From Beroe ovata (lineage: Eukaryota > Ctenophora > Nuda > Beroida > Beroidae), in contig CAMPET010000088.1 of the NCBI GenBank assembly GCA_946803715.1, positions 100,463-110,759 on the forward strand: DNA of 10,297 bases, given 5' to 3'. Positions 1 through 7,934 of the stretch are shown here, one piece after another. The translations under genes and the position numbers were made by a program. Below the pieces are notes generated by a model, which ran no database searches, was not told where the DNA came from, and saw nothing but the letters and a program-made list of their open reading frames with translations. Each line of letters opens with the position of its first letter. The first letter of the stretch is position 1.

Positions 1-124
1 AGTCTAATCAGTGGTCAGTCCAGTGGTCTAATCAGTCTAATCAGTGGTCAGTCCAGTGGTCTAATGAGTCTAATCAGTGGTCAGTCCAGTGGTCTAATCA
101 GTCTAATCAGTGATCTATCCAGTA
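1..124. repeat. 33-bp minisatellite, about 3.7 copies
   Basis: Three nearly identical 33-bp units start at 1, 34 and 67, and a fourth, truncated and diverged one starts at 100. Each unit is built from shorter words (AGTCTAATC, AGTGGTC, AGTCC), so it has an inner substructure. The array touches the window edge and may continue to the left. No coding function is apparent. Confidence 0.95.
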
Positions 125-230
125 TTTTAGGATGGTTACCGGCGGGTACGGGGTAAAGTCACCGCATCACACCTAAGTACTATATTGTGTGTTTATTGCA
201 GGAAAGTTGTCACAAGACCCTGTCACTCAC

Positions 231-332
231 CCAGCTTTTCAGATACATGGTCCGAATTGATAAGGTGCAGCCTCGCCCGGTAGATAACATAGGACAGCTT
301 CTCCTTGATGTTGAGTATTGCGTCAATTTCCT
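231..332 (-). CDS. Internal exon of a second minus-strand gene (helical peptide, unrecognised)
   Basis: On the minus strand a CT-rich tract ending in CAG precedes the exon, and a consensus donor (G|GTGAGTGA) follows it. Read with two leading bases, the 102 nt encode 33 residues starting EIDAILNIKEKLSYVIYRA and ending SDHVSEKL, then one base of a Gly codon (phase 1 to phase 1). The peptide is amphipathic and probably helical. The upstream exon at 603..492 ends in phase 1, and its last G completes a Glu codon, giving MSFTN-E-EIDAIL across the junction. No family was recognised. The plus strand is also open here (acceptor near 201, stop at 334), but it lacks a comparable pair of splice sites. 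A CAGAG tandem acceptor leaves the exact first base ambiguous by 2 nt. Confidence 0.7.
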
Positions 333-352
333 CTGAGAGAGAGAGAGAGAGT
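333..352. repeat. Short GA microsatellite serving as polypyrimidine tract
   Basis: A run of GA dinucleotides on the plus strand reads as a CT tract on the minus strand, directly before the CAG acceptor of the exon at 332..231. Its length could affect splice-site strength. Confidence 0.7.
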
Positions 353-491
353 GGTTAGAATACTCTGTGTGTCTCGGGGATAGCGTCCACAGAGTTTTGT
401 GAGAAACTGAGTTACATTTGCTGAGAAACCAGGCTTGCTGAGAAACAATGTTTCATCCTACTGATAGATATGGGATAGGAAAAGTACTAAC

Positions 492-603
492 CATTGGTGA
501 AGGACATTTTCTGAAGCTCAGTGAACACATGATTGATGAACTGTTCGTAGTTGTACTTTGCCTTTTGACATTGCTTCAAATAAGTCAAATGCAAGCTTTC
601 CAT
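492..603 (-). CDS. Probable first coding exon of a second gene (or an internal exon starting at 606)
   Basis: A minus-strand frame opens at ATG 603..601 (G at -3, G at +4, a good start context) and reads MESLHLTYLKQCQKAKYNYE, continuing through YEQFINHVFTELQKMSFTN to a donor G|GTTAGT at 491. It ends in phase 1, exactly the phase required by the exon at 332..231, leaving an intron of about 160 nt. The peptide is hydrophilic and helical. An in-frame TAG lies just upstream at 609..607. It is either 5' untranslated sequence or an AG acceptor with the exon starting at 606, but the pyrimidine tract there is poor, which favours the ATG reading. The neighbour is the PH-domain gene on the same strand, whose stop lies about 1.1 kb upstream. 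Function was not recognised. Confidence 0.6.
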
Positions 604-1378
604 ACCCTACTTTTTGGGTATCATGGAACGACCTGTCTTTACTATAGAGTGGAAGCTGGTTATTGGGGGAAAAAACGTGGATATGGTTTCGAGGAAAGAT
701 CGATATAAGGTATAGAGGTATAGAAACTAGTAAGTTCTACATTCTGACTTTTTCTTGCGAGTTCTTGAATAAAACAAGCATATTGGATACGAAGATTAGG
801 AATTGTACATTTCACTGATAATCAAGGCTCAAAAATCCATATTATTGACATAATTACATGATAATTGTTATTAAATACAGTAAATAAGTATATTAATAAT
901 ACGTTACGAATTCTGAATTAGGTTAGGGAAAATTCTGAAACCATCTGGTTAAGTTATCAAGCTTTAAAATCAAAATCATCAAGTTGTCATCGGATTAAAC
1001 AATGTTGTTATTGGTTATGTTAAGGTGACTTGATAAAAGAGAATGCGGGTTCATCACCCAAAAATTATTAGAAATTCTGATATTCTGATAACAAATAAAA
1101 TAAAATAGAAGTGTTCAAAAAGTGTTCAATATTAACTGCGAAATTTAATCGAAATAAAATAATCAAGTATTTGCATCAGATTCATAGATTATGCGCATCA
1201 GAAACAATTTTATGAAATGGTTTAACTCCATCAAGTAAGGTATAATAAACGTAAACATGTTACAGTATCAAAGAAGTTTAGTGAAAATTAAAACGTTTTC
1301 ATTTGATAACAATAATTATAAGAGTGACAATTTCCACTTCATGATGCAATTTTCTAACAGTTGTTTTATCAGGTGTTA

Positions 1379-1384
1379 TTTATT
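1379..1384 (-). terminator. Second possible polyadenylation signal AATAAA
   Basis: A canonical AATAAA on the minus strand lies about 300 nt past the stop codon of the PH-domain gene. It is an alternative to the copy at 1437..1432. Such hexamers are common by chance in AT-rich sequence. Confidence 0.25.
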
Positions 1385-1431
1385 GAATCAATATGACATT
1401 TTACAAAATCACGGATATTCTGAACTAATAT

Positions 1432-1437
1432 TTTATT
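1432..1437 (-). terminator. Possible polyadenylation signal AATAAA for the PH-domain gene
   Basis: This is the first canonical AATAAA on the minus strand after the TGA at 1689..1687, about 250 nt downstream. It supports 1687 as a true gene end, but AT richness makes a chance match likely. Confidence 0.35.
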
Positions 1438-1686
1438 GCATGCAAATCACCAAAAACGAGATTCTCTACTAGATTCTGCAACACATTTTTAACCTCAGAA
1501 ATAATTAGTGGTAATGATTTTTAATCAATAATAATAGGAATAAATATCTGATCCTTTAAATCATATTGCACTGAGATTGCACTATGAATATAATGTATTA
1601 TTATTTATGCCTCATTCTATCCTAGTTATTCACAGTAACTATGACGTACTGGGGGAGTTTGCAACCCAAAAAACACACTCTCTCTC

Positions 1687-1834
1687 TCATGGCTCAGTGA
1701 TATGACCGATATGTTCATCTGATATCTGCTCCGAGTTGAATGTGTGTTGGAGAACCTCGATACCGGCCAACCACTTCCTGGCCTCGTCCCGAGTCTCAGC
1801 GTTAATGAGGTATGCCGCAAAGCGGGTCGACAAC
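1687..1834 (-). CDS. Terminal exon: C-terminal half of the PH domain and stop codon
   Basis: A CACAACCCAG acceptor is followed by one base completing an Arg codon (AG|G) from the exon at 4289..4140, then 48 residues and TGA. The start, LSTRFAAYLINAETRDEARK, followed by WLAGIEVLQ, is the last beta strands and C-terminal helix of a PH domain, with the near-invariant Trp in KWLAG. A short polar tail (HTFNSEQISDEHIGHITEP) follows the fold. The intron before it is about 2.3 kb, far longer than the other introns at this end of the gene (78-212 nt). A weak donor (G|GTCATA) inside the tail would keep phase with the exon at 332..231, so read-through to that exon cannot be fully excluded. The stop and nearby AATAAA favour termination here. 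Confidence 0.9.
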
Positions 1835-1840
1835 CTGGGT

Positions 1841-1935
1841 TGTGACAGGTATGACACTATGACAGGTATGATAGATACGACTAGGTATGTATTACTAGAG
1901 GTATGATAGAGGTATGATAGAGGTAGATAGATGTA
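1841..1935. repeat. Degenerate tandem repeat of a GAGGTATGATAG-like unit
   Basis: Words such as AGGTATGA, AGAGGTATGATAG and AGGTATGTATTACTA recur at irregular 12-20 bp spacing just inside the intron before the terminal exon. On the minus strand these include repeated CATACCT/CTATCATAC words. Confidence 0.7.
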
Positions 1936-2061
1936 TTACTATGCTGACACCGTGGCACTTCTGTGAGACCGATTCTCATGAATGTAATGGTATCAATGAA
2001 TTGTCATAGCAGATTATAATAGATCCCACGCATAACAACATAATCCCCCTGAAACACCTGC

Positions 2062-2167
2062 GCACACACACACAATACTCATGTAATTGTATTGTGTGTG
2101 TATGTATATGTGACGTGTGTGTATGTATGTATGTATGTGTGTGTGTGTGTGTGNTGTGACGTGTGTG
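2062..2167. repeat. CA/TG dinucleotide tract with an assembly N
   Basis: A short CA run is followed by mixed TG and TATG repeats up to about 2167. Base 2154 is N, inside the longest TG stretch, so the repeat length is probably uncertain in the assembly. Confidence 0.9.
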
Positions 2168-3004
2168 AGAGAGGGTTCTTGCTTCTCGCCGATGGCCATA
2201 ATGAGGGCAAATGAACTGGAGTTGGCTCATATAAGAGCTAAGTACCGAATATCGATAGCCCCTAAAAGACGAAAGTGGATGTACAGTGTACACATGTACA
2301 ATATAAATCTGGCATAAGATGCGATCACCAAGTGAAATTAATACGCAGCTATACAGTGTAATGTTGTAGGTATTGTGAATAATATGTATCGAAACCTTTC
2401 TACTAATTCAGAAAACTCTACTAATACCTAGTAATTCTGAAAAGGTTTTGAGAAAGCTTGAATTGGGCTGCCTTATGTGCATGTCATTAATCCAGGCAAT
2501 AACACAAACTTGGAAGAATAGAGCAAAGAATGGACTCATGAAATCACATCATCTGGAATGGGGGGAAACAGTTCCTATCATCAGCCATAATGTACGTGAG
2601 ACCTGGGTGAGTGTTCAAAATATGTAAAAAGTGCTGATAGAGGGGGGAGATTCATGACTTTGGTCCAATGACAAAATAATACAACATCTAAATTTCATGT
2701 TTGTGCGTGTGTGTGATTCCGAGAAAATGAAATCCAATTTACATAATAAAATGCAGTCTTATTAAGAAATATTCCTCTAATCTGCATGAGAAAACTGATA
2801 TGGGTGAAGGGTTCGCTAACGGAGTGTCTATCCTCGCGTTTCACAACTCGAGAATAATGACCGGACACTGAAACAAACGCGTGACCAGGTGGGGACGAGG
2901 GGGAATTCTCAGAATTTGTGAATAATATTCAAATAATTATAAACGTTATATCTACAACATTCTGAACAGTGGGGTCGCTCGGGAGTCAGAAATATGTATA
3001 AGAG

Positions 3005-3180
3005 AACTGGTGTCAAAGGCAACTGAAAAAAGTGAGCTGGTGTGAAATTAAAATGGTTTCAAAGGCAAATTTAATGTGAAGAGGTATCATAGGTATATAG
3101 TGAATTGAAGTCAAAGGTAACTGGTGTGAAATTCAACTCGTGTCAAAATGACCTAGTGTCAAAGTAAACTGGTTAGTAGT
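3005..3180. repeat. Degenerate repeat family with ACTGGTGTCAAAG core
   Basis: The words ACTGGTGTCAAAGG, GCTGGTGTGAAATT, GTTTCAAAGGCAA, AACTGGTGTGAAATT, ACTCGTGTCAAAAT and CTAGTGTCAAAGT recur in this stretch with variable spacing. It looks like an old, diverged minisatellite in the large intron. Confidence 0.7.
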
Positions 3181-3352
3181 TGGTAACTATCAAAGTGGGC
3201 CGCCGATTACGTTTGTTGATGAAAAAGCTTAAAAGCAAGCTGTGGTCAAAAAAGTGGAACCCCATTGTTATAAACTGCCGGCAACTGTAGACAACTGGGA
3301 GAGTAGTCTCTAGGAGAGGTATGAAGGAATAGTCACTAGGAACAAGAGACTA

Positions 3353-3355
3353 AGA

Positions 3356-3437
<82 letters not shown>

Positions 3438-3450
3438 AAGAGAGAGAAAG
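3353..3450. repeat. Long GA microsatellite
   Basis: This is a nearly pure GA run, perfect from about 3362 to 3420 and then interrupted by AAAGAG variants. The Arg-Glu and Ser-Leu open frames over it come only from the repeat. The tract is intronic. Confidence 0.97.
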
Positions 3451-4020
3451 ATGTACTGAATAGACTTCACTGTAGAGCAGGAACAATAAGAGGGAGAGAG
3501 AGTATAGTCTTCCGTCAACCAAGGGGGGGGGGCGATATTTGCTATTATGGTAAAAGTGCAGGTTGACAAACAAACACACACATAATATGCGAAAAAGTAA
3601 AATAGGTCGCACACACTACAGTAGATCACTTGTAAAAGTGAATAGAAATGTGCCGGGTATAATTGTTGTCACGTCCATTGTGCTTTCAGATGCTACCCCT
3701 AACAAAACCTGTGGTCTGTGGAACAAGGATGATATCGTATTATAGGAGTCAATGATATTTTAGGAAATATCAGAGTGAACGAGGCACTCTCAGAGAACAA
3801 AACTACATTCGGAAACATCTGGTTAAATAATAAAATCGAAGTATGGAGTCGAATGTTAATAATGGAAGTCGAAGTTGTTGTGAATTTATGGCGCATATAA
3901 TTTTCACAAGTTGCAATGTCACAAGTATGGGTGTCAAACCTCCTTCATAACTAACATATTTCCTTTCAATGCCCTGAGAAGTGTCTCAGGTGTTGCTATT
4001 ATCTCGGACTTGATGAATTC

Positions 4021-4051
4021 AAGTAGATGCGACGTGAAGTAGATGCGACGT
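4021..4051. repeat. Tandem duplication of a 16-bp unit
   Basis: The unit AAGTAGATGCGACGTG at 4021-4036 is repeated at once (4037-4051). It contains GACGT words and lies in the large intron, about 90 bp past the donor of the exon at 4289..4140 in the direction of transcription. Confidence 0.85.
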
Positions 4052-4139
4052 CGAAATGACATACGACCCTCCACAAAGCAAGAATCGTGGAACAAAATGA
4101 ACATCACTCATCAGATGTATGTGATCCTAATTAACAAAC

Positions 4140-4289
4140 CTAAATTGAGTATCTGTAACGAGTTCGTAGTTGACGATTTCTGCAAGAATTATCTGTCCAA
4201 GCTTATCTGGCCCGTTGTAAAACGTGATCACTGGAGCTATGGAATGCGAGCTCAGTGTTTCCAATTGGAACCATCGCGACTTGAATAAG
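4140..4289 (-). CDS. Exon encoding the first half of the PH domain
   Basis: A CTCCTTACAG acceptor and an AG|GTTTGT donor bound 150 nt. One leading base completes an Asn codon (AA|C) from the previous exon, and 49 residues follow. The peptide starts LFKSRWFQLET, continues to APVITFYNGPDKLGQIILAE and ends IVNYELVTDTQF. This is strands beta2 to beta5 of a PH domain: a FKSRWFQL strand, a FYNGPDK turn and the GQIILAE strand. With the preceding exon it gives R-x7-K-S-R-W and a following Tyr, close to the basic signature of phosphoinositide-binding PH domains. The plus-strand frame over this exon is an antisense shadow. Confidence 0.93.
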
Positions 4290-4420
4290 CTGTAAGGAGT
4301 GTCCAGCTTATATCATCGTTTATCCATATTGATAATATCTACCGTAACGAGGTAACGGTATTCAAAACCTGCTCTTGGATTCAAAGTCAGAGCTGGCACT
4401 TTAGGTAGGTAAGTTCTTAC

Positions 4421-4548
4421 TTGAAGGTTCCCGAGCGGAGTGAGAGGTTCCCTCTCAGGGCAACTTGATGGCGGAAGAAAATGTTTTCCTTCTGGCATTT
4501 TTCTAAGACAGCTTGGGATTCTTTCTCCAATATTTTGTATTTGAACAG
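4421..4548 (-). CDS. Exon: end of the coiled coil and first strand of the PH domain
   Basis: A CACGTTTTCAG acceptor and an AA|GTAAGA donor bound 128 nt, from phase 0 to phase 2. The peptide begins LFKYKILEKESQAVLEKCQK and ENIFFRHQ, a heptad-like helix, then turns into VALRGNLSLRSGTF, the opening beta1 strand and beta1-beta2 loop of the PH domain. The next exon continues the fold without a gap. Introns on both sides are short (78 and 131 nt). Confidence 0.93.
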
Positions 4549-4626
4549 CTGAAAACGTGTGAAGTATAGTACAAATATGTGATGGAATCAATAAGATCAA
4601 GAAAATGCTGCGAAGGTGACACAAAC

Positions 4627-4779
4627 CTCGTCTTTGAGAGTTGCAGCTTGCTTCTGTTGATCATCCAATCTTGTTTCCATGCTATGAAGAGCAATCCGGA
4701 GCTGTTCAAGAGAGTCCTTGGTAACGGATAACTCTGCCTCAAGACATTTGTACTCTTGACTTTCTGTCACTTTCACACC
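4627..4779 (-). CDS. Exon encoding a coiled-coil segment
   Basis: A TATTTATCTCAG acceptor and a GAG|GTTTGT donor bound 153 nt, phase 0 to phase 0, 51 residues with no stop. Hydrophobic residues recur about every three to four positions through EAELSVTKDSLEQLRIALHS and METRLDDQQKQAATLKDE, as in a parallel coiled coil. It continues the helix begun at the end of the large exon. The inferred role is self-association, holding the PH domain at the end of a stalk. Confidence 0.93.
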
Positions 4780-4990
4780 CTGAGATAAATAATAAATATT
4801 CATAATTGCGTGTTCAAGTCTTTGTTGAAAGCTCGACATTCGACAATTATGCCAGACTTGATTAACAGTGAAAAATGAAGTTCTGAAAACCCAATTTGCG
4901 TTTCCATCAAATTGGTACCTTCTATTATTACGGTAGAAAAGTGTCTATGTTTGTTGATAACTTGATCTAGCTATGTGAATTAATACATAC

Positions 4991-6379
4991 AGGTTTAGCG
5001 TTGGCAAGCTGAGTGTAAATACTGTCAAACCGAGTCTTCCACTCTTCTAGCTCCTTGAGGGCGACCTCCTCCCTTCTCTTTAGACTCCTAACGCTCTGCT
5101 TCATAGACCTGATCCTGCTCTTGAGCTGCTTTGCCTCCCTTTTATCTCCAACCCTAACCTCACTCAGTCGTCTCACACTAGCACTAACAGTTCTCTTCTT
5201 CATGTTTTGTGTTGTGGGATTGAACCGTGCTTGAGAATCAGGTTTTTCTTCGTCACTCTTGAAATCACGACTGAACAACTTCTTGAGGGATTTCGTTGAA
5301 GATTTCATACGGCTTGGTTTGGTGCTTTCCTTCTTGAAATTTCCTCGATGAGAGCCCAAGACGGTGAAATGTTGGATTTTATCTTTCACTGGCATATTTG
5401 TCAAAGAATCAAATGATGATTTCTTGCTGGAAACTTCAACGGATTCCTTCTCTTGTGGAGCCTCTGATGTGTTATTGCACTCAGGGAGAGGGGCACATGA
5501 AGCTTTGTCTGCCTCAGCAACTTGATGTTGTGTTTTCATAGTAATATCATTGTCTATCTTCTCCATCTCATCAAAAGCTGGAGTGCCCTGACAAGTCAAG
5601 TTGCTTGCACGTGGAATTGGCAAGTTGATTCGTGCAGTACTGCACTCTGCATTAGCCAACACTTTTTCGAGGGGATCAGGCTGATCACAGGGCACAGGTG
5701 TCTTGACTAGATCACCCTCAACTGACTCATTCTCATAGTCGGAGAAAGCTTCACAAGACTTTGTAATGGATAACATCAACCGGATTCTCTGACGGATGTG
5801 ATCCAAACTCTCACTCTGGACTTGGGTATCACAGGAAGCCACATAATGGAGGAGGTTTTGAAACATGCTAGATAGCTTGGTCACAAGTTGGTTATACATG
5901 GTTAGATCTGCCCTTGGATTTTCATCGCGCTGTACAGCATACAGCTGGGATAACTTCCTTTTTTTATCCATGGAGAAGGACCGAGAATTCAGGGCAGCAG
6001 ATACCCGAGGAGGTTTAGCCGGAGGTAGAGAAGGAGACTCTACCTCCTCCTCAAGTCCTGATACACTGGTTGCTGTGGATGAGATTGTGTCAAGACAACA
6101 CTCTATGGTATCCAGAGTCTCCATGGAGATGATAGCCATCTCCTCTTTCACAATTGGATCTAAATCGTATAGCCCTGCTGTCAACAGATCCTTCATGAAG
6201 TCTATGACTCGGGAATGCACATCTTCGACAAGGATGTTATACATGTTCAAATCTGCTTGGATCTGTGACTCCCTCCTGTTGATGTCTGTGAAACTCCTTG
6301 TCTTTGCAGCAATCATTATTGCAGGTGGGCGGGCTGGCTTGGGAGGATGATGATACTCTTCCCATAGTTCTTGCAGTGC
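4991..6379 (-). CDS. Large exon: duplicated Pro-rich/helical module, linker, basic region, start of coiled coil
   Basis: This 1389-nt exon (463 codons, phase 0 to phase 0) runs from a CATATATTACAG acceptor to a CCT|GTATGT donor. The frame is already open before the first Met (exon residue 22), so that Met is internal. Residues 12-17 (PPKPAR) and 120-125 (PAKPPR) are PxxPxR class II SH3-binding motifs. Each is followed by an RSF motif and an ADL-x-MYN-x-LV helix (residues 42-51 and 157-166). A polar, Ser- and Glu-rich linker spans about 214-330. A basic region (about 335-405) carries KKLFSRDFKSDEEK and possible phosphosites (RTVSAS, RRLSEV). The end is coiled coil, with REEVALKELEEWKTRF. No known family was recognised. 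It is most likely a scaffold or adaptor. The 161-residue plus-strand frame over it is an antisense shadow. Confidence 0.95.
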
Positions 6380-7709
6380 CTGTAATATATGCAGACTGTC
6401 ATGTGTGACTACCCGTTGTGATCTGATAGTGAAGTGTCATTGATCGTCCATGCCACAGTTACACCACGATATGGGTGGTAACCTCTTCTCCTGGCCAACC
6501 TCGGAGAGTGAGAGGGAAGGAGGAAGCATTCACAATCGATACAACTTATCATCGCATAATTTGACAGATACATGATATCATGCAAATCACCTCTTCGCCT
6601 GACACTTATTAACCAAGTTATTACCAGTGAGGCATAACTTCATAATCATTATTAAACAGAGCATATTATGTTATCATAAAATAGGTAGGTGATACCTGAC
6701 TTCGTATTGGCTACTTTGTATGGCAGATAATACGCAGTGACCTCTGCCGCTTCCAGATGAGAAATTGAATAAAAAAAGCTTATTGGTTGCAACAGCTGCA
6801 AAAAAAAGCACCAAACATTTATTAAAATTTAAATATCCAGACCCATCAATTTGTGCAAGCCATTTCGTTTGATCGTTGACAAGCCACCGGCCAACTTTTA
6901 ACAAAAGTAAACGGTGAAGTTTGGGTAAAGTGGGCTCCTATTACACTGATAATATGTCTATACTCCTGGATCCAATTTCTCTTCATAAAATTCTAGATTT
7001 TCGGGAAATGGTACAATGATCTGTTATTAAGGTTGGTTGGGAAACCTATAAAAGCTGAGTCAGAGGAAAGGCAATTACTCTTTCGATTTTAGGTTTTGGA
7101 TGCACCTAGTACCTACTCCTTGAGAAGGGTCATTATCTTTTATGTACTGAGTTAACTGCATAGCTAAATGGTGGGAGAAAAATTAGCGACATAAATCCAG
7201 ATTTTACACGTACAATGTTGTATGATAGATTGGATATGGGAAGTTAATGACATACCTTATACCTATCCAATATACCCATTGTTGAAGAAAAATACGATTT
7301 TACATTTTAACAGTCCGTACGACAATTCTAAAGAATTCTTCTCAGACTTTTAAAACAGATGGAGGCATCAGCTCTTATGTTATAATATAAAGAATAAATA
7401 AGATATAGTCAAGGTTAAATTCAGCAAAATTGAACATCTGAACGTCGTACCGGTTCGGCATAAATATCGGCCTCATAAGGTAATCAATATTGAATATTGA
7501 ATTTCATCAAAGAATAAAACAATTCTATTAAACTCTTTGCATTCAACATTAATTATCAACTGAATGAAACTTAAGTGTGATTCAAATCGAAAGCAGCGAT
7601 CTCAAATTGATGAAAATACGATAAAATCACACACTTTATGAATTGCGTGACCCATAATCACGTGACCTAGCAACACATTGTTACGAACACACACACATGT
7701 GCTAATTAC
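6380..7709 (-). other. 1.3-kb intron, AT-rich, containing a possible THAP-like relic
   Basis: The exons on both sides are in phase 0 and can join directly. A pyrimidine-rich stretch near 6500-6535 (minus strand) ends in GAG and opens a short frame, but a stop and phase mismatches make it an unlikely exon. A plus-strand THAP-like remnant lies at 6705-6899. The remaining sequence, including 6920-7700, is AT-rich with no coding signal on either strand. Confidence 0.65.
6705..6899 (+). pseudogene. Possible decayed THAP-type zinc finger
   Basis: One plus-strand frame reads YWLLCMADNTQ, a TGA, LPLPDEKLNKKSLLVATAAK, then KYPDPSICASHFV, a second TGA and SLTSHRPTF. THAP domains have C-x(2-4)-C-x(35-53)-C-x2-H. 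Here the last three positions fit (Cys, 44-codon gap, C-A-S-H). The first Cys would be the TGG codon (Trp) two residues before LLC, one base from TGC or TGT. The LPLPDEKL stretch and the Pro before S-IC-xx-HF also match the usual pattern. Two in-frame stops and the lost Cys mean it is not functional. THAP domains occur in cellular proteins and P-element-like transposases. A chance resemblance is possible. Confidence 0.33.
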
Positions 7710-7868
7710 CTTGAGAGAAGAGCGGGATGAGGAGAGTGGCAGTGAACTTCCGTCGTACGAGCTGGATCGATTGTGGTTGGTGTTGATGTTGGCGAAACTG
7801 TTGCTCTTGGTAATGGGGTACTTGGATACCACCCGGTTTGGAATCTCATCGTGTAGGGATACCGATCT
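7710..7868 (-). CDS. Serine-rich exon of the PH-domain gene
   Basis: A C8 tract and CAG precede the exon, and a consensus donor (AAG|GTAATT) follows. The 159 nt encode 53 residues starting RSVSLHDEIPNRVVSKYPIT, then KSNSFANINTNHNRSSSYDG and a Ser-rich end (SSLPLSSSRSSLK). The exon ends in phase 0, which fits the large exon at 6379..4991. The sequence looks disordered, with several basic-directed Ser sites (RSVS, KSNS, RSSS). KSNSFANIN faintly resembles the RSFTDIN start of the first module in the next exon. The acceptor is CAGAG, so the first base may be 7868 (phase 0) or 7866 (phase 2). Either gives Arg-Ser-Val. Confidence 0.8.
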
Positions 7869-7934
7869 CTGGGGGGGGACATGATCGGTTATAGAGATCA
7901 TAGCCCGATCATAAATCATGCAGAACATAGATTT

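Larger units (their letters stand above)
607..1686. other. AT-rich intergenic interval between the two minus-strand genes
   Basis: This interval is AT-rich, with frequent stops in all frames and scattered A/T homopolymers. It should hold the 3' untranslated region of the PH gene and any promoter of the downstream gene. The one longish plus-strand frame (1257-1472) is AT-driven and has no recognisable domain. Nothing else could be supported. Confidence 0.6.
1835..4139 (-). other. 2.3-kb repeat-rich intron splitting the PH domain
   Basis: The exon at 4289..4140 ends in phase 2 at AG|GTTTGT and the exon at 1834..1687 begins with the one base needed, so the two join directly into a continuous PH fold. 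The interval holds a GGTATGATAG-type degenerate repeat, a TG tract, a degenerate ACTGGTGT repeat family, a long GA run and a G10 run. Open frames inside it are short, low in complexity or interrupted. No further exon is needed. Confidence 0.8.

Noticed and set aside
448-708. 86-codon plus-strand open frame with a hydrophobic stretch
   Set aside because: It overlaps the minus-strand exon at 603..492, which has a phase-matched splice partner. No domain or clear signal supports the plus-strand reading.
1976-2317. Open frames on both strands over the CA/TG tract
   Set aside because: They consist largely of repeat-encoded His-Thr or Val-Cys and include the N. A TTTTAG acceptor near 2262 opens a short minus-strand frame, but the PH exons already join without it.
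2535-2595. Minus-strand frame LTYIMADDRNCFPPFQ after a CACCCAG acceptor, considered as a middle PH exon
   Set aside because: It needs a phase that the exon at 4289..4140 does not supply, its donor is weak, and direct joining of the two PH exons already gives a natural fold.
3310-3629. Arg-Glu and Ser-Leu open frames over the GA run
   Set aside because: They are pure translation of a dinucleotide repeat within an intron.
5865-6350. 161-codon plus-strand open frame
   Set aside because: It lies antisense to the large exon, which has matching splice sites, phases and repeated modules. The plus-strand product shows no domain.
6500-6540. Strong minus-strand pyrimidine tract ending in GAG, considered as an exon acceptor
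   Set aside because: The following frame (VGQEKRLPPISW) ends at a stop and its possible donors do not give the phase 0 required by the large exon.
7040-7055. TATAAAAG on the plus strand as a promoter
   Set aside because: No plus-strand gene follows, and such a motif is expected by chance in AT-rich intron sequence.
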